A DNA stretch of 64,000 nucleotides from Curvibacter sp. CHRR-16 (lineage in GTDB: Bacteria; Pseudomonadota; Gammaproteobacteria; Burkholderiales; Burkholderiaceae_C): contig NZ_JAHCSH010000005.1 of assembly GCF_018474005.1 (NCBI RefSeq), positions 248,001-312,000 of the forward strand. Reading direction: 5' to 3'. Below, one piece after another: positions 33,658-42,023 of the stretch (position 1 is its first letter; every line of letters begins with the position of its first letter). The notes below the pieces were generated by a model. The model was not told the DNA's origin. It made no database searches and was given only the letters and a program-made list of their open reading frames with translations. Made by a program: the position numbers and the translations under genes.

Positions 33658-35970
33658 ATGTCCGCCTCCCATAAACACGATTCGCACGATCACGATCACC
33701 AAGATCATGGCCATGGGCACGCCCATTCCCATGATGATGCTTGTTGCGCTGCCCCATCCGTCAAACTGGAAGAACCGGGCAAGGCCAGCTCTTGTGCGAC
33801 CGACTGCTGCAGCAGTGAGGCGTCGGCTACTCAGCCATTGGTGCCACTGGCAAAGCCCGCCCGCAGTGATGGGGGCGTTCAGACGCCGATTCGCATCATG
33901 CAGATGGACTGCCCCACCGAAGAGGGGCTCCTGCGCAAGAAGCTGGGCGGCATGGCCGGCGTAAGCGGACTGGAGTTCAACCTAATGCAGCGGGTCTTGA
34001 CGGTCACCCACGCACCGAAAGACTTGGAACCCATTCTGGCCGCCGTGCGCTCCCTCGGCTTCACCCCAGAAGTCGCCACTGAAAACGCCGCTTTGGAAGA
34101 GCCGACACCGGAACCTGCCAAACCTTGGTGGCCCTTGGCGTTGGCCGGCGTGGCCGCGATAGCCTCGGAAGCGGTTGAATGGGCCGGGTTACCCACCTGG
34201 ATGGCTGCTGTGCTGGCATTGGTTGCAGTCTTCGCATGCGGGATCACGACCTACAAAAAGGGCTGGATTGCCATCAGCAATGGAAATCTCAACATCAATG
34301 CACTGATGAGCATTGCCGTCACGGGGGCGCTCTTCCTGGGACAGTGGCCAGAGGCCGCCATGGTGATGGTGTTGTTCACCATTGCTGAGTTGATCGAGGC
34401 CAAGTCGCTCGACCGGGCCCGCAATGCCATTCGCGGCTTGATGCAACTGACGCCGGAAACTGCAACGGTGTTGCAAGCCGATGGCTCTTGGAAAGACATG
34501 GCCGCCAAATCGGTTGCGGTGGATGCTCGTGTCCGTATCAAGCCGGGCGAACGCATCGCCCTGGACGGAAAAATCGTCACCGGCCGTTCGACCATCAACC
34601 AGGCGCCCATCACCGGGGAAAGCCTCCCCGTGGAAAAAACCGAGGGCGACCAGGTGTTTGCCGGCACTATCAATGAGTCTGGTTCGTTTGAGTACCTGGT
34701 GACTGCCGCTGCCAACGACAGCACCCTGGCGCGCATCATCCACGCAGTGGAAGAAGCACAAGGCGCGCGTGCACCCACCCAGCGCTTTGTGGACCAATTT
34801 GCCCGCGTCTACACCCCTGTGGTGTTCGCTATTGCCCTGGCGGTGGCCATCCTGCCGCCACTTCTGCTGGGCGGGGTGTGGTTTGCGTGGATCTACAAGG
34901 CACTGGTGTTGCTGGTGATTGCTTGCCCCTGCGCTTTGGTGATCTCTACCCCTGTCACCATCGTCAGCGGCCTGGCCGCTGCAGCTCGCCAGGGCATCCT
35001 GGTCAAAGGCGGTGTCTATCTGGAAGATGGCCGCAAGCTCAAAAGCATTGCCCTCGACAAAACCGGCACCATTACCCACGGCAAACCTGCGCAAACTGAC
35101 TTTGTGACGCTCAGCGCAATGAATGAGGCCGAACTGCGCAGTCTCGCTGCAAGCTTGGCCGGCCGTTCAGACCACCCCGTGTCCAAAGCCATCACCGAGG
35201 CGGCCAAGCGTGACAACGTTGTGCTGCGCAATGTGGACGGGTTTGAGGCATTGCCGGGTCGAGGAACCAAGGGTTCCATAGATGGAAAGCTCTTCTATTT
35301 GGGCAACCACCGCCTCATCCACGAACAAGGCCGTTGCTCCGAAGCATTGGAAGCTCGCCTGTCTGTGCTGGAAGAGCAAGGCAAGACCGTCATTCTGCTG
35401 GCCGACGACCAGGAGGTGCATGGCATGTTTGCCGTGGCTGACACCGTCAAGGACAGCAGCCGCCAGGCCATCGCTGAACTCCACGACTTGGGTATCAAGA
35501 CGGTCATGCTGACCGGCGACAACGCCCATACCGCCAAAGCCATTGCCGATCAAGTTGGAATCGACGAAGCCAGGGGCGATCTGCTGCCGGAAGACAAGCT
35601 CAAGGTGATCGAAGGCATGCTCGGTCAAGGTGGCGCCGTCGGTATGGTGGGGGATGGCATTAACGATGCTCCTGCGCTGGCCCGGGCAGATATTGGCTTT
35701 GCCATGGGTGCTGCCGGCACCGGCACCGCCATTGAGACTGCCGACGTGGCCTTGATGGACGACGACCTGCGCAAATTGCCCCGTTTTGTACGTCTCTCCC
35801 GCAGCACCCATGCGCTGTTGGTACAGAACATTGTTCTGGCACTCGGCATCAAGGCCGTGTTCCTGGTTCTGACCCTCACGGGCGCAGGCACGATGTGGAT
35901 GGCCGTTTTTGCGGACGTGGGTGCGAGCTTGCTGGTGGTTGGCAACGGACTGCGCTTGCTTCGCAAGTGA
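33658..35970 (+). CDS. cadA: Cd/Zn/Pb-translocating P1B-type ATPase
   Basis: A 770-aa heavy-metal ATPase. A His-rich N-terminus (DSHDHDHQDHGHGHAHSHDD) precedes a heavy-metal-associated fold whose usual CxxC is degenerate (MQMDCPTEEGLL). Membrane helices carry the CPC motif IACPCALVIS; the cytoplasmic domains have TGES, the phosphorylated Asp in ALDKTGTITHGK, the SDHPVSKAI nucleotide site and [13 protein letters not shown]. The CPC plus late MAVFADVGASLLV (conserved Asp) places it in the ZntA/CadA/PbrA subgroup that exports Zn, Cd and Pb. Expression is driven by the CadR promoter. Confidence 0.93.
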   Translation: MSASHKHDSHDHDHQDHGHGHAHSHDDACCAAPSVKLEEPGKASSCATDCCSSEASATQPLVPLAKPARSDGGVQTPIRIMQMDCPTEEGLLRKKLGGMAGVSGLEFNLMQRVLTVTHAPKDLEPILAAVRSLGFTPEVATENAALEEPTPEPAKPWWPLALAGVAAIASEAVEWAGLPTWMAAVLALVAVFACGITTYKKGWIAISNGNLNINALMSIAVTGALFLGQWPEAAMVMVLFTIAELIEAKSLDRARNAIRGLMQLTPETATVLQADGSWKDMAAKSVAVDARVRIKPGERIALDGKIVTGRSTINQAPITGESLPVEKTEGDQVFAGTINESGSFEYLVTAAANDSTLARIIHAVEEAQGARAPTQRFVDQFARVYTPVVFAIALAVAILPPLLLGGVWFAWIYKALVLLVIACPCALVISTPVTIVSGLAAAARQGILVKGGVYLEDGRKLKSIALDKTGTITHGKPAQTDFVTLSAMNEAELRSLAASLAGRSDHPVSKAITEAAKRDNVVLRNVDGFEALPGRGTKGSIDGKLFYLGNHRLIHEQGRCSEALEARLSVLEEQGKTVILLADDQEVHGMFAVADTVKDSSRQAIAELHDLGIKTVMLTGDNAHTAKAIADQVGIDEARGDLLPEDKLKVIEGMLGQGGAVGMVGDGINDAPALARADIGFAMGAAGTGTAIETADVALMDDDLRKLPRFVRLSRSTHALLVQNIVLALGIKAVFLVLTLTGAGTMWMAVFADVGASLLVVGNGLRLLRK

Positions 35971-36024
35971 AGTTTGTATGGCCTGATTCAGACAATCCCT
36001 AGGTAAGAGAACGGAACCAGTGCA

Positions 36025-36324
36025 ATGAGCTTTTTCGACAGACTATTCGGCGGCCATGGCGGCGGTCACGGTGGCAACCACCATGGCCATCATCGAGAGG
36101 AGCACCACGCGCCACGTCACGGTGGCCATGGCGACAGCTACGGGAGTCGGCCTCCGAACCTTGGTGGAGTCGCTTGCGCAGCCTGCAACACCCTGAATGC
36201 AGCAGATGCCAAGTTCTGCCAATCCTGCGGGAAGTCCACGCAGCCTGCCCGGTGCACCCAGTGTGCGGCCACGCTGATGGTGGGGACCAGGTTCTGCGGG
36301 CAATGTGGGAAACCAGCCGGCTGA
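36025..36324 (+). CDS. double zinc-ribbon protein with His/Gly-rich N-terminus
   Basis: A 99-aa protein. Residues 1-45 are His/Gly-rich (FGGHGGGHGGNHHGHHREEH); the C-terminal half has two zinc ribbons, CAACNTLNAADAKFCQSCGK and CTQCAATLMVGTRFCGQCGK, each with two CxxC knuckles. It follows cadA by 54 bases on the same strand, so it may be co-induced and act as a cytoplasmic metal buffer or delivery protein. The function is inference; the family name is DZR-type ribbon. Confidence 0.72.
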   Translation: MSFFDRLFGGHGGGHGGNHHGHHREEHHAPRHGGHGDSYGSRPPNLGGVACAACNTLNAADAKFCQSCGKSTQPARCTQCAATLMVGTRFCGQCGKPAG

Positions 36325-36364
36325 TAGTTCGGGGGATTGGGGAATTGAAGCTAGAATTTCTTCG

Positions 36365-36718
36365 ATGTCTGGGAAATACCGCGCTCTTTTCCTATTGGCT
36401 GTCATTTTTTGGCAGTCACTGGCAGTCCTTAGCTCCTTGAGTTTGGTGCAGCACGCGCGGGAAGACTCCCTTCAGACACCTGGTGAGGCACATGCGTTTT
36501 ATCAGCACCACCTTGATCAAACGGCTCACAAAACAGGTGAGGCGGATACCGCTTCTCATGCCCATGTCGGCGCTGTTGCCGATATCGCCGCGGTCATCGG
36601 CGATGAACCCGTAAAACTGCCCGTGTTTCGCCCTCAGTACGCAGTTGGTGCGCTTGCGGTCGCGAGGCAAACGCCGGTTTTGGCTGGGCTTCTCCGACCT
36701 CCACGAGCCCTCTCCTGA
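36365..36718 (+). CDS. small putative secreted protein of the metal island
   Basis: A 117-aa protein with an N-terminal hydrophobic segment (YRALFLLAVIFWQSLAVLSS) acting as signal peptide or anchor, then a His-containing, Cys-free stretch (HAFYQHHLDQTAHK, SHAHVGAVAD). Such short proteins often sit in czc/cad clusters and may bind or sense periplasmic metal. No family was recognised. It begins 40 bases after the zinc-ribbon gene; an upstream ATG at 36305 overlaps that gene and is less likely. Confidence 0.5.
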   Translation: MSGKYRALFLLAVIFWQSLAVLSSLSLVQHAREDSLQTPGEAHAFYQHHLDQTAHKTGEADTASHAHVGAVADIAAVIGDEPVKLPVFRPQYAVGALAVARQTPVLAGLLRPPRALS

Positions 36719-36947
36719 CATCAAGCTCCATCGCCACCTGAGTGGCTTTGGACCTTGATTCATCCCCTTAGACACGGCGCAGATCGCCTGTTTCCGTGTC
36801 TCCCTAATGTCACAGATGGATTGCCCTGCAACGAGGGCCACTGTGCATTTCTGCATTGCCCATGCGGCGCGTTTCGCGCCTCTCTCCACGGACAGAGTCC
36901 GCACTCCGGCCCCGCTGCCACCACTTGCTCCAGACTAGGAATTTGAA
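36719..36947. other. region without a convincing gene
   Basis: The 229 bases before motA contain short open frames in several phases but no recognised domain, strong ribosome site or terminator-like hairpin. It probably carries the motA promoter or decayed sequence. Confidence 0.4.
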
Positions 36948-37805
36948 ATGTTTGTAATCGTCGGATGGCTTATCTGCATCGCCTGCGTGTTTGGCGTGTT
37001 CATTATTCACGGTGGCAACATCAGCGTTGTGCTCAAGGCATTGCCGTTTGAGCTGATAACGATTGGCGGTGCCACGGTGGGAGCCTTTGTCGCCAACAAC
37101 CAGATGAAGGTCATCAAGGCCACCATCAAGGGCCTGGGGTCTTGCTTCAAAGGAAGCAAGTACACCAAGGACCGCTACATGGAGCTGATGGCACTCCTGT
37201 TCGACCTCCTTCAAAAGGCTCGCAAGGAAGGCCTGATGGCCATCGAAAAAGACGTTGAAGAACCCGAGCAGTCAGAGATTTTCAAGAAACATCCCAATGT
37301 GGGCTCTGACCACCACGTCGTGGAGTTCGTCACCGACTACTTGCGCATGATGGTGTCGGGCAACCTGAATGCCCACGAGATCGAAAACATCATGGATGGC
37401 GCCATTGAAGCGCACCATGTGGAGGCCCATGCAGCCGTCGCTGCCATCCAGCGTATTGCGGGCGGACTGCCTGCATTCGGGATTGTGGCTGCGGTGTTGG
37501 GGGTTGTGAACACCATGGGTTCAGTGGGTCAGCCGCCGGCAGTACTGGGGGGGATGATCGGCTCTGCCCTGGTGGGAACATTCCTGGGGATTTTGCTGGC
37601 CTATGCCTTCGCCGAGCCTTTGGCAGGCCTGTTGGAGCAGAAGGTTGAGGAAGGCGGCAAAGAATTGCAATGCATCAAGACCATTCTGCTTGCCAGCATG
37701 CAAGGCTACAACCCGTCCACAGCGGTAGAGTTCGGCCGCCAGATTCTGTTCTCCACCGAGCGCCCCACGTTTTCGGAGCTGGAGGCACATGTCAAGAAGA
37801 AGTAA
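36948..37805 (+). CDS. motA: MotA flagellar stator protein (orphan)
   Basis: A full-length 285-aa MotA. It has four membrane segments (first: VGWLICIACVFGVFIIHGG; last pair: FGIVAAVLGVVNTMGS and GGMIGSALVGTFLGILLAYA), conserved charged cytoplasmic residues in the LLFDLLQKARKEGLMAIEKD loop, and the conserved Pro near LPAFGIV. With MotB it forms the proton channel that drives flagellar rotation. Unusually, no motB follows: the next gene is an unrelated 81-aa protein. The location in a metal-resistance island, away from flagellar genes, is odd. It could supplement a chromosomal MotB or be passenger DNA. Confidence 0.92.
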   Translation: MFVIVGWLICIACVFGVFIIHGGNISVVLKALPFELITIGGATVGAFVANNQMKVIKATIKGLGSCFKGSKYTKDRYMELMALLFDLLQKARKEGLMAIEKDVEEPEQSEIFKKHPNVGSDHHVVEFVTDYLRMMVSGNLNAHEIENIMDGAIEAHHVEAHAAVAAIQRIAGGLPAFGIVAAVLGVVNTMGSVGQPPAVLGGMIGSALVGTFLGILLAYAFAEPLAGLLEQKVEEGGKELQCIKTILLASMQGYNPSTAVEFGRQILFSTERPTFSELEAHVKKK

Positions 37806-38034
37806 AACGGGTGGGGACGACCTGGCATCAGGGGTGAAGCCCACGAGGCGGGATGCGGCCATCCAAATGGGCGGCCGTCTCCTGTTGGTCTTAATCGGCG
37901 TACTGCAACTGGTTGCGATTGTTCAATCCGATTCGCCTGCGGACACGGTGCTTCACGGAGTTTTTCTGCTGGTACTCATCGTGTTAGGGACACGAAAGAC
38001 CAAGAGTCCCAAAAAACTGCGTGGAAGACAGTGA
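37789..38034 (+). CDS. small membrane protein overlapping motA
   Basis: An 81-aa protein with a basic start (SRRSKTGGDD) and two hydrophobic segments (LLLVLIGVLQLVAIV and LHGVFLLVLIVLG), ending in a basic tail (TRKTKSPKKLRGRQ). It overlaps the last 17 bases of motA in another frame, which implies coupling. It does not resemble MotB (no plug or OmpA-like domain). Unrecognised. Confidence 0.5.
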   Translation: MSRRSKTGGDDLASGVKPTRRDAAIQMGGRLLLVLIGVLQLVAIVQSDSPADTVLHGVFLLVLIVLGTRKTKSPKKLRGRQ

Positions 38035-38071
38035 GGCAGACAACGCGTGTTTGCCACTCCGACGGGCACGA

Positions 38072-38512
38072 TTACTTCGGCTTGGTCAGTGACACAGGCG
38101 CATGCACGTAAACGACTTCGCGCGCACCATCCGCACTCTGAAAGATCAGCGTGATCTGTACCTCAAACCCTGCGCGGATCGGTTTTTTAACGTCCACGAG
38201 CATCAAATGGTAGCCCTCCGGTTTGAACTCCAGAGTTTTGTCGGCGTGCAATTGAAGATCGACCACGGGGTGCATCGTCTTGCCGCCTTTGTCCTGAGCC
38301 GCCCCATGCACTTCTACAGCTTCTGCGGACGACGATCGGGCTGAGATGAGCTTCGTGTCTTTGGGTGACAAAAGCTGCATATAGACCGGCGCTGATCTTT
38401 CACCGGGATCACTGGGACGCGCCCAGGCTTCGGTGGCGACGACTTGGGCCCGAGCCGTCACAAAGCACAGTTCGACAAGAACCAATAGCGCAATTTTTCG
38501 AAGCAGTTTCAT
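38072..38512 (-). CDS. PCu(A)C-type periplasmic copper chaperone
   Basis: A 146-aa protein with a signal peptide (LLVLVELCFVTARA) and a PCu(A)C fold. The copper-binding Met/His set is spread over APVYMQLLSP, EVHGAAQDKGGKTMHPV and EGYHLMLVDV. Such proteins deliver Cu(I) to the CuA site of cytochrome oxidase, often with SCO proteins, one of which is encoded 1.8 kb away; in resistance islands they may act as copper buffers. It lies 38 bases downstream of the DUF3703 gene and likely shares its CadR-type promoter. Confidence 0.83.
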   Translation of the reverse strand: MKLLRKIALLVLVELCFVTARAQVVATEAWARPSDPGERSAPVYMQLLSPKDTKLISARSSSAEAVEVHGAAQDKGGKTMHPVVDLQLHADKTLEFKPEGYHLMLVDVKKPIRAGFEVQITLIFQSADGAREVVYVHAPVSLTKPK

Positions 38513-38550
38513 CGATCAATGCCCACCCTGAAATAGGTCATGCAGGCCCA

Positions 38551-38931
38551 TCAGCGGGAAAAATTTGCAGCCCGTGCAGCAGCAATCACTTGGAGTACTT
38601 CGATCGAAGGCGCCATCGCCCGGAACGCACTGATCTCCGCGCGGCCAGAGTTGCCAATTGGCAGGCGCCTGAACAGATGCCCCAAGGGAACCAGTGCGAT
38701 TCTAAAAAGCTGCCCCAGTACCTCCTTCGGCATGCGTCTTTCCCAGGCCAGCGAGAGCATCAAACAATGGACTTGCAAGTGCGGAAAGAAGCGTGTCTGC
38801 CCCACGATATGGGCGGCTTCCAGCAACAACCAACGCTGCCCATCCGGCTCATGGGCGGCACTTCGGTAGTGCTCAATCAGGCGCTGGTAAGTATCTGTAC
38901 TGTAGAAGTTGCTATTGGCTGGTATTGGCAT
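38551..38931 (-). CDS. DUF3703 domain protein
   Basis: A 126-aa soluble helical protein matching DUF3703: LLLEAAHIVGQTRFFPHLQV, then MPKEVLGQLFRIALVPLGHL and RLPIGNSGRAEISAF. The family is frequent in heavy-metal resistance clusters and its function is unknown. It is preceded by a MerR-type promoter closely related to the cadA promoter, so it is probably metal-induced together with the PCu(A)C gene downstream. Confidence 0.8.
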   Translation of the reverse strand: MPIPANSNFYSTDTYQRLIEHYRSAAHEPDGQRWLLLEAAHIVGQTRFFPHLQVHCLMLSLAWERRMPKEVLGQLFRIALVPLGHLFRRLPIGNSGRAEISAFRAMAPSIEVLQVIAAARAANFSR

Positions 38932-38971
38932 GGCTGGATAGTTCCGAGTCTTGATGAAATCATCGGCATAG

Positions 38972-39002
38972 ATTGTTCAACCTGTAGTAGCTACAGAGTC
39001 AA
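38972..39002 (-). promoter_or_regulatory. second CadR-type promoter, in front of DUF3703-PCu(A)C
   Basis: On the minus strand: -35 TTGACT (39002-38997), 19-base spacer, -10 AACAAT (38977-38972). The dyad ACTCTGTAGCTACTACAGGT matches the cadA operator at 17 of 20 positions, so the same regulator probably acts at both. Confidence 0.8.
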
Positions 39003-39019
39003 TTGGTTTTCCACTGGGG

Positions 39020-40297
39020 CTATCCGATCACGCCTTCATAGATGATCTTCCAGGCATTGCTTCGCCATTGCCAATACTGGCGCACGGTACGGCCGGTCTT
39101 TTCTCCAGCCGCCAGTTCGTCAAAGGTTGCGATCATGGTGTCGGCATCGTCCGTCCAGCGAATCAGTGAAACGTCTTTGAGTTCCACGGGGCGATCACCC
39201 CGTTGAGCAATCTCCGAGCGCAGCGAGGAACTGAAGTGGACCAAGTCCTTGCCCTCGGCATTGAAGTCATTGGCATAAAACCGCATCATGTCTGCCTCGC
39301 GGCCCGGTCTTTTGGACTGGGCCCAGGACTGGAGCGTTTCTGTGAAGGACTTCTTCTCTGCGCCCAGGTGAGATGGTTGGACCCAGCGAAAGTTGCTGCC
39401 GATCAACACGGGCGTGGTACGGATCTCGACGGTGTTGATGATCCGCAGAAGATCGGGATTGGCCACGGCCACACAACCATCCGTCGCCTGGGGCGCGCGG
39501 GTGAACTGGGTGGACGGGGTGCCATGCAGCCAAATACCACCCCCAGTCTTCCCACGGCGCAGATCCAGTATGTTGGGGTAGTTCACCGGAAGCGCTCCAG
39601 ACCCATACAGGTCCTTCAAGCTCGTGGGGTCCAGGTTGCTGGTGATGAAGTAGGCTCCTAAGGGCGTCCGCTGATCACCTTCCACGTTCTTCCCAACACC
39701 GGCCTTGCCCACGGATATGTAGTAGTTGGCCAGTAGCCGGGGGCCAGCTTCGGTGTTTTCGAACAGATAGAGACGCGCTTTTGCCGTGTCCACCGCGATG
39801 GCGTGCTTGTTGCGCTTTGCCAATGCAACGAACTGCGCCGGAATCCGATCGGCGGGAGGTGGCTCCTTGATGGCCGCAATGCGGAGTTGAGACTCCGCTC
39901 GGAGTGCCTGCAGATTCTTTGCGCCGGCTTGGGCAAGATCAGCAGGCACATCCCCTATGCCTTGGATTGGGCGTGACCGTGCAGAGAGCAGATCGCCCAG
40001 CACCAACTGCGCCAGCTGGAAATGGGGATAGTCGGCCACCAAAGAGGAGGCCAGCTTCAACGCATCCTGCGTATTGGCATTTCCAATCTGGCGATACACC
40101 TCAATCAGCCGGGCTTCGGCCAGACCATCGCGGGGCTGCTCAGCTCGCGCGGCAGGTTTTGGCTTGGGTTTTACCTTCTTGTCAGTTGTTCCAAGCGCCT
40201 CGGTGCTGATGCCCATCACCAGACAAAAGGCTGCAGACACATGCAGTAGCCGGGTTCGGCGCAAGGGCCTAGCCCAAGGTCGTTCTTTCGAATCCAT
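39020..40297 (-). CDS. L,D-transpeptidase family protein (YkuD domain)
   Basis: A 425-aa protein with a signal peptide (LLHVSAAFCLVMGISTEALG), a Lys/Pro-rich linker, a helical region (60-150) and a YkuD catalytic domain (about 170-300). The active site is GGIWLHGTPSTQF with ATDGCVAVANPDL, giving His and Cys. A C-terminal NTF2-like segment (about 310-425, ending RQYWQWRSNAWKIIYEGVIG) resembles that of ErfK-type enzymes. It would form 3-3 peptidoglycan cross-links or attach proteins. It is last in the lspA-dsbB-dsbA-SCO operon (14-base gap). Confidence 0.85.
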   Translation of the reverse strand: MDSKERPWARPLRRTRLLHVSAAFCLVMGISTEALGTTDKKVKPKPKPAARAEQPRDGLAEARLIEVYRQIGNANTQDALKLASSLVADYPHFQLAQLVLGDLLSARSRPIQGIGDVPADLAQAGAKNLQALRAESQLRIAAIKEPPPADRIPAQFVALAKRNKHAIAVDTAKARLYLFENTEAGPRLLANYYISVGKAGVGKNVEGDQRTPLGAYFITSNLDPTSLKDLYGSGALPVNYPNILDLRRGKTGGGIWLHGTPSTQFTRAPQATDGCVAVANPDLLRIINTVEIRTTPVLIGSNFRWVQPSHLGAEKKSFTETLQSWAQSKRPGREADMMRFYANDFNAEGKDLVHFSSSLRSEIAQRGDRPVELKDVSLIRWTDDADTMIATFDELAAGEKTGRTVRQYWQWRSNAWKIIYEGVIG

Positions 40298-40311
40298 TCA
40301 CGTCTCCGGCA

Positions 40312-40938
40312 TTACTTGTAAGCAAGAAGCTTCTTGATATCACTGGCAATGACTTTGGCTTCCGTGCCGTAGCTGGAAAAAAGGCGCACCTTGCCCGTGG
40401 TGTCGAAGATGTACTTACCGGCCGAATGGTCCATGGTGTACGAGGTGGGCGTTTTGCCAGGGACCTTGCGGTAGTACACCTTGAAGGAGTCAGCCAGTCC
40501 TTGGAGTTGAGCTGGTTCAGGCCGCAGGGCCAGAAATGTCGGGTCAAAGTTCCGCATGTACTCGCTGAGCAAGCGCGGCGTGTCCCGCTCGGGGTCCACG
40601 GTGATAAACAGCACCTGCAGCCGATTGCCAAGATCTCCCAGAAGTTCTTTGACGCCAGACATCGTGCTCATGGAGGTCGGACAGACGTCCGGGCATTGGG
40701 TGAAACCAAAGAAGATCACTACGATCTTGTCGCGGAAGTCAGCCAGACTCCTTATGTTTCCGCCGTGGTCCATGAGACGAAAGTCCTTGGCATAGTCCGC
40801 ACCGGTGATGTCGGTGCTCTCGAACTTGGGTGGCTGGGGTGAGCATCCGTTCAAAGCGAATCCAGTTGCGATACCCAAGGCCGCAGTAGCGCAAAAGCTA
40901 CGGCGAATGGGGTTGAAGTGTGGAGTGTGGGTGTCCAT
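40312..40938 (-). CDS. SCO1/SenC family copper-binding protein
   Basis: A 208-aa lipoprotein-like protein (FCATAALGIATGFALNGC; Cys lipid site) with a thioredoxin fold. The copper/redox motif is TQCPDVCPTSMSTM and the third ligand His lies in TSYTMDHSAGKYIFD. SCO proteins assemble the CuA centre of cytochrome c oxidase or act as thiol reductases. It sits in an operon with DsbA- and DsbB-like genes (15-base gap upstream), which fits thiol chemistry during copper stress. Confidence 0.9.
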   Translation of the reverse strand: MDTHTPHFNPIRRSFCATAALGIATGFALNGCSPQPPKFESTDITGADYAKDFRLMDHGGNIRSLADFRDKIVVIFFGFTQCPDVCPTSMSTMSGVKELLGDLGNRLQVLFITVDPERDTPRLLSEYMRNFDPTFLALRPEPAQLQGLADSFKVYYRKVPGKTPTSYTMDHSAGKYIFDTTGKVRLFSSYGTEAKVIASDIKKLLAYK

Positions 40939-40953
40939 GGCGCAGAGCTCCGC

Positions 40954-41610
40954 TTACTTCTTGATCTTGGCGACTTCTTCTGCCACCAAAGACTCCAACT
41001 GAGCAGCACCAAAGCTGGGCAAGCTTCTGCCGTTCACAAAAAACGTAGGCGTCTTGGTCACCTCCAGCGCGGTCAAGTCTTCAACATCCTGTTTAAGCGC
41101 TGCGGCCACCGCAGGGGATTGGGCATCAAACAAGGCCTTATTGAGGTCTACGCCGACCCGAACAGCCGACTGGTATGCAACGTACAAATTGGGTTCCCCA
41201 TGGGATGCCCATAGAGGTTGGTCGGCCAAAACGGCATCCAGGACTTCCCAGTATTTCCCCTGGACCTTGGATGCCTCCAGCATCTTGACCACGAGGTCTG
41301 AATTCCTATGAAACGGCGCGTAGCGCACCACCAACCGTACGTCGTTGGGGTACTTTTTCAGCAGTTCTTTGACGATGGGATAGAACTCGCGGCAGGTCTC
41401 GCAAGCCGGGTCAAAGAATTCGACGATAGTGACCGGCGCATTGACCGGCCCCAGGACCGGGGAATGCATGCGGACCAAGCGCGCCTCTGCCTGGCTGACC
41501 TTGTCTTGCTGCGAATTCTTCACCCGCTGTTGATAGGAATACATGCCAAAGGCGAAAAAGCTCAGTACAACGGCCACCAAGACGGCGACGGTGATTTTTT
41601 TGGAGTTCAT
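40954..41610 (-). CDS. DsbA-like thiol:disulfide oxidoreductase
   Basis: A 218-aa membrane-anchored protein (one N-terminal helix, KKITVAVLVAVVLSFFAFGM) with a thioredoxin/DsbA-like domain. The active site is EFFDPACETCREFYP and the cis-Pro is in VTKTPTFFVNGRSL. The CxxC and domain order match BdbD/DsbA-type oxidants. It overlaps the DsbB-like gene by four bases, so the two form an oxidation pair. ATG at 41610 is preferred over longer frames because it lies directly before the anchor helix. Confidence 0.88.
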   Translation of the reverse strand: MNSKKITVAVLVAVVLSFFAFGMYSYQQRVKNSQQDKVSQAEARLVRMHSPVLGPVNAPVTIVEFFDPACETCREFYPIVKELLKKYPNDVRLVVRYAPFHRNSDLVVKMLEASKVQGKYWEVLDAVLADQPLWASHGEPNLYVAYQSAVRVGVDLNKALFDAQSPAVAAALKQDVEDLTALEVTKTPTFFVNGRSLPSFGAAQLESLVAEEVAKIKK

Positions 41611-42023
41611 TTGGATGTTTTCTTGAGATAGTGAGTAAGCAAGACCAAGATGGTCAGAAAAGCTGCAACTGAGAGCCAGGGGATCTGCAGTCCCCCGAGG
41701 ATTGCCAGTTCCTGGTCGGCGCACGAGACGCCCGCACTACAAGGAACCCAGATCTTGGGTATCAAGTCCGCAACGAGCAGGCAGTGGTATGCCGCAAAGC
41801 CGCTGCCGACGATGGCAAATGGCATTGCATAGACCGCACTACGGCGGTCATCGTTGAAACACCCTATGCCCAGGATGATGGCCATGGGAAACATGCAAAT
41901 CCGCTGGTACCAGCACAGGGTGCACGGCGTCATCAACATGACCTCGCCAATGAACAGTGCACCTAGGGTTGCAAGGACGGACACGATCCAGGCCAGTAGC
42001 AGTACACGCCATGGCGCCTTCAT
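41607..42023 (-). CDS. DsbB/BdbC-like disulfide bond formation protein
   Basis: A 138-aa four-helix membrane protein. The first periplasmic loop holds the CxxC of TPCTLCWYQRICMFPMA, and the second has a Cys pair in VPCSAGVSCADQELAILGG, as in BdbC/DsbI-type proteins. It re-oxidises the DsbA-like partner with quinone. ATG at 42023 overlaps the lspA stop by four bases; the longer frame overlaps lspA and is not conserved. Confidence 0.88.
   Translation of the reverse strand: MKAPWRVLLLAWIVSVLATLGALFIGEVMLMTPCTLCWYQRICMFPMAIILGIGCFNDDRRSAVYAMPFAIVGSGFAAYHCLLVADLIPKIWVPCSAGVSCADQELAILGGLQIPWLSVAAFLTILVLLTHYLKKTSK

Noticed and set aside
36755-36946. 63-codon plus-strand frame in the gap before motA
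   Set aside because: No ribosome site or recognised domain; its Cys/His content could be chance.
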